From Simmondsia chinensis (taxonomy: Eukaryota > Streptophyta > Magnoliopsida > Caryophyllales > Simmondsiaceae), in NCBI GenBank assembly GCA_018398585.1, contig JAGTTD010000002.1, positions 28,822,186-28,886,185 of the forward strand: DNA of 64,000 nt, written 5' to 3'. The number at the start of each line of letters is the position of its first letter. The first letter of the stretch is position 1. Under the pieces are notes generated by a model, which searched no databases, had not been told where the DNA came from, and saw only the letters and a program-made list of their open reading frames with translations. A program made the position numbers and the translations under genes. Shown here one piece after another: positions 56,008 through 64,000 of the stretch.

Positions 56008-57400
56008 GTGGATAATGTCAACTTCGAGCTTAAGCCTAAGATTATCAATATGCTTCCCATTTTCTATGGGAAGCCGATTGAGAGCCCATATGAGCACCTT
56101 AATGCGTTTATGGAAATTTGCGAAACTTGTCACTATCAAGGTGTCTCGATTGATGCTGTTACACTATGTATTTTTCCATTTTCGCTAAAAGACGCAGCTA
56201 AGAGGTGGTTTCAATCCTTACCCAGGGGTTTTTTTTCACCACTTGGAATGACCTACAACAGCGCTTTCTGGTCAAATTTTTTCCTAAAGCCAAAATAATA
56301 GCTATTAGGCGTGCAATAAATAGTTTTGAACGAAAGGACTAGGAGCAATTTCATGAGAGTTAGGACAAGTTTAAGGAGCTTCTTAGAAGCTGCCCACAAC
56401 ACGGGTCTCCCAAGTGAGCTCTAGTGCAAAATTTTTAATGGTTAATGCTTCATGCGAGGGAGCATTTAACCGACAAGATGAGGACGAGGCATGGACGCTA
56501 TTTGAGCACCTCAGCGAGCACTCTCTCGACCAAGCCTCTTCTATGAGGGTGGTTAGAGGGGGTACATGGTGTCTATGAAGTAGCTCCAGACGATAATCTC
56601 AATTGTAGACTAGATGCCCTTAATAGGAAGATGGATTAGATTATGAACTTGAATGTGAATCCTACTAATGTGTGCACGGTTAAGGCAGTTGAGTCATCAT
56701 GTGGTCTTACTCCATGTGACGTTTGTTTGGGCGAGGACCTTCTGTGCTGAATTGTTTATATGCATAACAATTCCCCGAAAATGTGCAAGAACAGGTTCAT
56801 GCAGCTCAAGGATATTCGGGAAATAGCAACCCTTTCTCAAAAAATACAATTCTGGGTGGGGTGATCATCCGAACTTCCTGTTGAAGCAGGACGCGACTCA
56901 ATTTCAACCCACGAAACAATAAGATCCCGGCTTTGTAGTTAACGTGCGCCCTCCTGTTTTTCAGGGAGGGCATAGGTACGATGTTTGACCTCACTCCAAT
57001 GTCTCTCATAATAAGCCTCTTCCTCCACCTCCACGATTTATGTCACAATTCAAGGAGCGTATGCTCCACTTTATGGAGGACACCACACAACTGGTTCGGT
57101 CTCACTCGCAATCTATCGCCAAATTAGAGACCCATATAGGACGGTTGACCCATGCACTAAATAGGATAGAGGAAGGGAGGTTACCCTCCCAACCACTCAC
57201 AAACCCCACAGGATCAACTAGTTCTAACCCTAGCTTGCTAATTCATTAGTTAGTTCAGATTGTGTCAGTTTCAAGAGAGGAGAATCTTAGCGAAGTTGAG
57301 GTTGAAACTGAGAAGGATGTGACCCCCCCCCCCCCCCCCCCCCCCCCCCCTCTTCTCCCACTACTGATTAGGAGGGATCACGAGAAAGGGTTTTTGAACC
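56008..57400 (+). pseudogene. Athila gag, copy 2
   Basis: Begins at a GTG where copies 1 and 3 have ATG. VNFELKPKIINMLPIFYGKP, CETCHYQGVSIDAVTL, SLKDAAKRWFQSLPRG, then frameshifts (near 56230, 56340 and 56440). MSQFKERMLHFMEDTTQLVR and HALNRIEEGRLPSQPLTNPT remain. A 28-base C run (57323-57350) interrupts the linker. Not functional. Confidence 0.88.
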
Positions 57401-57615
57401 CGTTATCCTTTTCCTTCAGCTCTTATAGGACCGAAGAAGAAGGGAAACCTAAACAGGGCTGAACTCATAGATGTGTTTAAGGACGTGAAGATCAACTGGC
57501 CGTGGATTGAAGCCATTAAACACATTCTTATGTATGCAAAGTTCCTTAAGGACTTTGCACAAAAAAGAAGCACGCACAAGCGCATGTCCAGAAGGAGGTC
57601 TGGCTCACCGAGAAG

Positions 57616-58356
57616 GTGAGGAGTATTTTAGAATCAGGCGCCCCACTCAAGTTTCGAGAACTTGGGTCTTTTACAGTTCCATGCGTCTTAGGAGAGTGTT
57701 ACACTAGTAGAGCCTTGCTAGATCTAGGAGCAATTGTAAACCTCATCCCTTACTCAGTTTTTCGGGAATTGGGTATAGGAGACCTTAAGCCAATAAATGT
57801 TACACTTCAGTTGGCCGATAGAACAGAGCGGGTACCTCATGGAGTAGTGGAAGATGTAGTTGTCATGGTTGACAAGTTTGTTTTCCCTATTGATCTTCTC
57901 TTTTTAGATATAGACCCTACTCCTAGGCAAAAGCACAACGCTCCTATTATTTTAGGTCAACTATTCCAAGCAAAGGCCGATGCTGTGATTCACTGTAGGA
58001 CGGGAGTGTTGGAGGTTTCTTTTGGAAACCTCAAGGGCAAATTGAAGGACTCGAACTTTGTTTGAAACCCCAAGACCTAGGACGAGTTGGAATGCTATAG
58101 GGTTGATGATATTGACTTTTTCATAGAGCCGGGTAAGCCCGATTCTACTAGAAGTGATGATTGTAATAGTGTCCCTGTATGTGTCGATAGCTGTGCTTCA
58201 TCACTTACACTAGGTAGAATAAATATTTGTGACTCTGATGCTGGTAATGTTTCCCTCCTTGATAGTAACGGGTTTCGAAACATTGTTGGCTTTGGGGATC
58301 GTCCCTACTGGATCAACTTGAGTTCGACGGAAGACATTGCCTCGGATTTTGGTTGA
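57616..58356 (+). pseudogene. Athila protease and linker, copy 2
   Basis: The best preserved of the first two. RALLDLGAIVNLIPYSVFRE (active site DLG), DLKPINVTLQLADRTERVPH, GVVEDVVVMVDKFVFPIDLL, DPTPRQKHNAPIILGQ and VIHCRTGVLEVSFGNLKG. A stop at 58063 is followed by the linker DDIDFFIEPG and IASDFG. The next conserved sequence is polyprotein-end-like LNLALLGGNPT, with no RT between. Confidence 0.9.
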
Positions 58357-58359
58357 TCT

Positions 58360-59889
58360 TGTGTTGTAAACCGCGTCCGGTTGAAGATATTAAACTTAGC
58401 GCTCTTAGGAGGCAACCCAACTTATCTTTAGTTTTGTTTTATTATATTTATTATTTTATTTTTTAGCATGAACTCTCTTTCCATTGCATATCTGTTTGTT
58501 ATCCCTCTTTTGGTAACTTTGTTTCTTTTTTACTAAACACTTGTAACGCTTTTTATTTCTAACGCTACTAACAAGTCTGTTTAGTGTCCTGTCTTTTATG
58601 TCTTCGATTGTAGCTTGCTGCCTCCGTCTTTCCTCTTTGGATTTCCTCACCACATGTCGTTGAATATGTCACACCTCAGGTCGTCTCTTTCCTTTCCTTG
58701 CTTGAATTTATTTTTGTCAATTAGCATTGAGGACAATGCAAGGTTTGGGTTTGGGGATGGCATATAAGAGCGAACTTCTGTTACTTCTGTTTGTCCTTTA
58801 AGGCTTCATTTTGCTTAAATTAGCTACATTTTTGCATGAATAAGTATAGAGTTGCTTGTGACTTTTATTATAGACCAAAATTTGAGATGTATTATGATGA
58901 TTAGAATGTTTATGTAATGTGATTATTGTTGGATCCTACTTTTGAATCCGTATTTTTGTCTTTTAACTTGTTAGAGAAATTATTATTTTTCACCCTTAAT
59001 CTTGTGACATATCTTACTATTTAGGTTGAAATAGCGGTAATAACCTTCGGAATTGGAATCCACCATTCTACTTCTAGCAATGTTGAAATCAATCTACTAT
59101 CTTTTTATCTCGAGTATTCCCGTTAGAAAAAAAAAGTAAAACAAAAGTGACTTGTTGATTCTTGTTGCCCCTATATCTCGAGCAAGTAAGCCCGGAGGGG
59201 TATCTTAAAAACTGGTACCTTAAGCCAACTGGGTCAGGAGTTGCCGGTCGAAAGCTCGCTATATGAGTCACTGAGAAAGCTTAAAAACACAACCCTTAAG
59301 GTCACTATAATAAGCAGTAATACCTAATAAAAAGGGGGAATGTACTGACGGATTAGGCTGTTAATTCTTTAGACTCGAGCCATTAGGTCCGTAGGGGTCT
59401 CTTAAAACCTGATACCTTGAGCTAACTGAATCGGGAGTTGTTGGTCCAAAACTCGTTACATGGGTCTGAGGGAGACACGTCTGTCTGTGGAAAAAAAGAG
59501 GAAAAAAGAAAAAAGGGGGAAAATAAGAGAGAAAAGAGTAGTTTTCCTTATTTCATTATTGATTAGCAGTGAAAGGGTTAGGATAATTGATTCCTTTGTT
59601 TATTCTCTCTATTGCACCTTAAACTTGGAGGATTTAAAATAAGAAGGGAAGTAAAGTTCTAAGTTCACTCACTTGTAAAAAGACTTCAATAACCGAAACT
59701 TGATTTAGAACCAGTACAATAATAATGTGACATAAGGATTCTCTACTCTCAGGTACACCTTCAATTATGGTCGGACAATAATTTTCACAAGTGACCCTTA
59801 CTGTTATATGCCCGACTAAAATTTTTCATCGTTAGCTAGTTTGAGCCGAATCTTGCTTGAGGACTAGCAAGGAATGGGTTTGGGTATGT
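58360..59889 (+). other. Athila 3' non-coding region and PPT, copy 2
   Basis: Collinear with 51430-52993 of copy 1. The purine-rich AAGGAATGGGTTTGGGTA (59869-59886) precedes LTR 3. Confidence 0.65.
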
Positions 59890-61430
59890 TGATGTGCCTT
59901 ATATTTACATATTTTTTTCTTCATTCCCGCAATATATTTGACTTTTACATGCGTTTTTTTTGTTGTAATCTAGGTACATTTTGGCTTAGAGTGCAACGGA
60001 GAAAACAAATGTTAAAAAGTGGAAGATTCAAGCGTAATCAAGGCATAATTGAAGACTACTTTGAGAAACTCGACCACGTGTGCAAAGTAAGTACCCGTCG
60101 GGTTAAGATTTGGGAGTAATGAGTCTTTCCTTGGGCGCATAGATCAATAGACCATGCATTTTGGCAATCGGTCATGCTTAAAATGATCAAAAGGTTAAAA
60201 GATGGCTATTGATGTCCCAATGATTTGCTAATCTATTTATGAAACCACTTGGGTCACGTAGATCTCTTCGAGAGATTCGATTTGGTATATAATTTGACCC
60301 ATATATGTTTACAGATAAAAGGTGACGCCCGTTTTAAGTTAACTGCTCAAGCTGTGAAAACTGTGGCTGATCGATCGGCCGATTTTCCTGATCGATCGGG
60401 GAGGGCATGGCAGGTACCCTAATGACAGGCCACTTATAAATTAAGAGGGCGTGACCTAATTTCACATCTTTTTCCACGCATCCGCTCCTCCTCTCCTTTC
60501 TGAAGCAGTTACGAGATCCAAGGGATTCTCAAACGCTGAAAAGCAGGTGGTCGGAGTACTGGGAAATCAAAGCAAGGATCAACGTCAACATCAATTGAGG
60601 AAGTCTTCAAATCCTTCATTTTATCATTATTGTTTTCTTTCTTGGATTTGAATGATGTGTAAAACTCCTATGGAGGAGTAGACTTGTAGTTTAGGGATTA
60701 AGGGCGGGTAGCCGCCCGTATCCCAGATTTATATTATATTTTTGACGATTGGTTTAGTTATTTAATATTTGCACCCCTGTGGAGAGTTCTTCATGATGGT
60801 TTGACATTTTTTTATGTATGCTTGCAGCCATGACTAGATGTCCAATGTTTCAGCGATTAGTCTTGGGCTTGTAGCTTAGACCATAACATAACAGGATTTC
60901 ACGCTTGGTCAGGGTTGAGGTTGTGCCTAGCCCTGAACCCAATATTTTATATAAATTAATATTGAATTAGGAGTAACGAAGGAATTAAGTAGTGCGAATG
61001 AGATAACCTATGCTACACTTGGGGTGGTAAGATAGGTTATGCCTTTAGACACTTAGGGTGGTAAGATAAGTTATGCATTTAGACTAGTTCATTACTATAA
61101 GCCCTAATTTATATATTAACCTAGGATTAGAGCTTGTAGCATAAGTCCTTCAAATTATCGTCCTAAGTAAAATATAATGACGGGATATCTGTAAAGCTAC
61201 CCTAAATTCACTCCCTAAACTAATTGACACCTTTACTTTATATTCAGTTTTATTAATCTAGCAAACAATTTATTCAAACAACAAAGACCCAAAAATTCAA
61301 ACCACTCGTTAATCACTAAGTCTAACTTCACACGATTCCTTGTAGATATGACCCGTATACCCGACAAAGCTAGGACGATATCGTGCACTTGCGAGTAAAC
61401 GGTTTTAAAACAAAATTTAAAATCACATCA
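59890..61430 (+). repeat. Athila LTR 3 (shared)
   Basis: TGATGTGCCTTATATTT to AAAATCACATCA. TATA box at 60435-60441. It carries a roughly 35-bp tandem duplication (about 61015-61084) absent from LTRs 1 and 2. The PBS after it is mutated (TTGGAATCGTTGCCGGGGA). Confidence 0.92.
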
Positions 61431-61710
61431 AGTTTTTGGAATCGTTGCCGGGGAATCGGTGTGCTAAGTTGATTTAGAAATTACCGAGTTGTTTTCTATT
61501 TTTATTTCTATTTTCTTTGTTTTAAAAAAAAAAAGAAAAAAAACCTATTTCTTTTTCATTAGTTTATTTTTCTGTTCTATTTTTTTTCTCGTTTATTTTT
61601 ATTTATTTAATTTTTATTTTTTTATTACGGCTTATTTCGCACCACGTACGATTGGGGACCACTTCATTCCCCAAACGTATGTCGCACCCGCTGGGGTTAG
61701 GTTATCCGCC

Positions 61711-63290
61711 ATGGATAATGTCAACTTCGAGCTTAAGCCTGAGATCATCAACTTGCTTCCCATTTTCTATGGGAAGCTGATTGAGAGCTCATACGAGCAC
61801 CTTGATGCGTTTATTGAAATTTTAGAAACTTGTCACTATCAAGGTGTCTCGACTGATGCTTTTAGACTACGTCTTTTTCCATTTTCGCTAAAATACGTAG
61901 CTAAGAGGTGGTTTCAATCCTTACCTAGGGGTGAAATCATCCCTTGGTATGACCTCCAACAACGCTTTCTGGTCAAATTTTTTCCTAAATCTAGAACAAT
62001 AGCTATTAGGCGTGCAATAAATTGTTTTGAACAAAAGGACCAGGAGCAATTTCACGAGAGTTAGGACAAGTTCAAGGAGCTTCTTAGAAGCTGCCCCCAA
62101 CACAGGTCTCCCAAGTGGGCTCTAGTTCAAAATTGTTTATGGTTAATGCTTCATGTGGGGGAGCATTTAACCAACAAGACGAGGACAAGGCATGGATGCT
62201 ATTTAAGCACCTTAGCGAGCACTCGCTCGACCAAGCCTCTCCTATGAGGGTGGTTAGAGGGGGTATACATGGTGTCTACGAAGTAGTTCCCAACGATAAC
62301 ATCAACTATAAACTAGACACCCTTGGTAAGAAGATGGATCAGATTATGAACTTGCATGTAAATTCTACTAATGTGTGCATGGTTAATACAGTGGAGTCAT
62401 CAAGTGATCTTACTCCGTGTGACATTTGTTCGGGCGAGGACCTTCTATGTTGAATTGTTTATATGCATCGTAATTCCCCGAATATGTGCAGGAACAGGTT
62501 CATGCAGCTCAAGGATATTCGGGAAATAGCAATCCGTTCTCAAAAACCTACAATTCTGGGTGGCGCGATCATCCAAACTTTCCATGGAAGCAGGATGCCA
62601 CTCAATTTCAACCCACGAAACAACAAGATCTCGGCTTTGTAGTTAACGTCCACCCTCCTGTTTTTCAGGGAGGGCATAGGTATGATGTTCGACCTCACTC
62701 CAATGTTTCTCATAATGACCCTCCTCCTCCACCTTCAGGATTTATGTCACAGTTTGAGAAGCGTATGCTGCACTTTATGAACGACTCCACATAACTGGTT
62801 CGGAATCACTCGCAATCTATAGCCAAATTAGAGACCCAGATAGGACAGCTGACCCATGCACTGAATAGGATAGAGGAAGGGAGGTTACCCTCCCAACCAC
62901 TCGCAAACCTCATAGGATCAACTAGTTCTAACCCTAGCTCGCTCATTCAAGAGCAAACTCAGATTGTGTCGGTTTCAGGAGACGAGAATCTTAGGGAAGT
63001 TGAGGTTGAAACTGAGAAGGATGTGACTGCCCCTCCCACTGCGGATAGGGAGGGATTACAAGAAAGACTTTTTAAACCCCTTGTCCCTTTTCCTTCGGCC
63101 CTTATAGGACCGAAGAAGAAGGATGACCTAAAGAGGGCTGAGCTCATAGATGTGTTTAAGGACGTGAAGATCAACTTGCCGTTGATTGAAACCATTAAAC
63201 ACATTCTTATGTATGCCGAGTTCCTTAAGGACTTTGCACCAAAAAGAAGCACTCACAAGCTCATATCGCGAAGGAGGTCTGGCTCGCCGA
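61711..63290 (+). pseudogene. Athila gag, copy 3
   Basis: ATG at 61711. VNFELKPEIINLLPIFYGKL, ETCHYQGVSTDAFRLRLFPF, KRWFQSLPRGEIIPWYDLQQ and RFLVKFFPKSRTIAIRRAIN. Stop at 62062 after FHES, then GGAFNQQDEDKAWMLFKHLS, MDQIMNLHVNSTNVCMVNTV, PPPPSGFMSQFEKRMLHFM and, in frame from 62966, SGDENLREVEVETEKDVTAP. The most complete gag here, but frameshifted. Confidence 0.88.
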
Positions 63291-63294
63291 GAAG

Positions 63295-63705
63295 GTGAGG
63301 AGTATTTTGGTATCAGGCACCCCACTCAAGTTTCGAGAATTTGGGGCTTTTACAGTTCCATGCATCTTAGGAGAGTGTTACACTCGTAGAGCCTTGCTAG
63401 ATCTTGGAGCAATTGAAAACCTCATCCCTTACTCAGTTTTTCGAGAATTGGGTATCGGAGACCTTAAGCCAATGAATGTTACACTTCAGTTGGCTGATAG
63501 AACAGAGCAGGTACCACGTGGAGTAGTGGAAGATGTACTTGTCATGGTTTACAAGTTTGTTTTCCCTGTTGATTTTCTCGTCTTAGAGATAGATCCTACT
63601 CCTTGGCAAAAGCACAATGCTCCCATTATTTTAGGGCGACTATTCCCAGCAACGGCCGACGCTGTGATTCACTGGAGGACGGGAGTGATGGAGGTTTCTT
63701 TTTGA
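63295..63705 (+). pseudogene. Athila protease, copy 3
   Basis: RRALLDLGAIENLIPYSVFR (DLG active site), LKPMNVTLQLADRTEQVPRG, VEDVLVMVYKFVFPVDFLVL, NAPIILGRLFPATADAVIHW. Stop (TGA) at 63703. The linker and polyprotein-end region continue to the window edge (DPYWINL). Confidence 0.88.
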
Positions 63706-64000
63706 AACCTCAAGGGAAAATTAAAGGACTAGAACTTTGTTTGACATCCTCAGACCGAGGACGAGTTGGAATGCTACAGGGTTGATGATATTGACCCTTT
63801 CGTAGAGCCTGGTAAGCCCGATTCTACTAGAAGTGATGATTGTAATAGTGTCCCTGTATGTGTTGATAGCTGTGCTTCATCACGTACACCAGGTAGAATA
63901 AAGATTTGTGACCCTGGTGCTGGTAATGTTTCCCTGCTTGATAGTCACGGGTCTCGAAACATTGTTGGGTTTGGGGATCGTCCCTACTGGATCAACTTGA

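Larger units (their letters stand above)
47335..64000 (+). mobile_element. Athila-type LTR retrotransposon tandem array (LTR-int-LTR-int-LTR-int)
   Basis: Three LTRs of about 1.5 kb (47335-48818, 52994-54498, 59890-61430) alternate with internal regions of about 4.17 kb (48819-52993), about 4.16 kb plus a LINE insertion (54499-59889) and at least 2.57 kb (61431-64000, cut by the edge). Each LTR runs TGATGTG to CACATCA and is followed by a tRNA-Asp-type PBS. LTRs 2 and 3 are also preceded by a purine-rich tract, so they serve both neighbours. Gag and protease remnants are Athila-type. RT, RNase H and integrase are absent. Confidence 0.9.

Overview
This is nuclear DNA of a flowering plant with a transposon-rich, expanded genome. 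The evidence is a plant ARF-GEF gene split into many small exons by introns of up to 10.5 kb, and plant lineages of Ty3/gypsy, Ty1/copia, Athila, Tat, L1 and RTE retroelements. The species cannot be fixed from sequence alone.

Region 1 (1-21,530, minus strand) is the 5' part of one host gene, a BIG5/MIN7-type brefeldin-A-inhibited ARF guanine-nucleotide exchange factor. I assembled twelve coding exons (20542 down to 8) that join in frame into 421 codons, preceded by a non-coding 5' UTR exon ending at 21341. The Sec7 catalytic domain lies beyond the left edge. Its introns hold a 5S-rRNA-headed SINE, a MITE, a 3-kb LTR element with an orphan ORF, a Harbinger-like and a hAT element, RTE LINE pieces and a tandem TRIM.

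Region 2 (about 22.4-43.6 kb) is a four-level nest. A Ty1/copia element (minus) was split by an L1 LINE (minus, 23950-40628). The L1 was split by Ty3/gypsy element A (plus, 25653-37268), and A was split inside its integrase by related element B (plus, 29946-35712). Target-site duplications were found at each of the three inner joins.

Region 3 (43.6-47.3 kb) is AT-rich debris: a Tat-type integrase fragment, short tandem repeats, a tRNA-derived SINE and a decayed copia-like LTR end.

Region 4 (47,335-64,000) is a tandem Athila-type array in which three LTRs alternate with three internal regions (LTR-int-LTR-int-LTR-int, the last cut by the window edge). The internal regions carry gag and protease remnants but no reverse transcriptase or integrase. 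The middle one also holds an RTE LINE insertion.

The most notable items are two copies of a SINE with a 5S rRNA head and an RTE-LINE-like tail, each with a perfect 15-18 bp target-site duplication, and the non-autonomous LTR element whose intact 454-aa ORF has no recognised family but whose PBS and polypurine-tract region match the local Ty3 elements. No tRNA gene, functional rRNA gene, CRISPR array or bacterial-type feature was seen.
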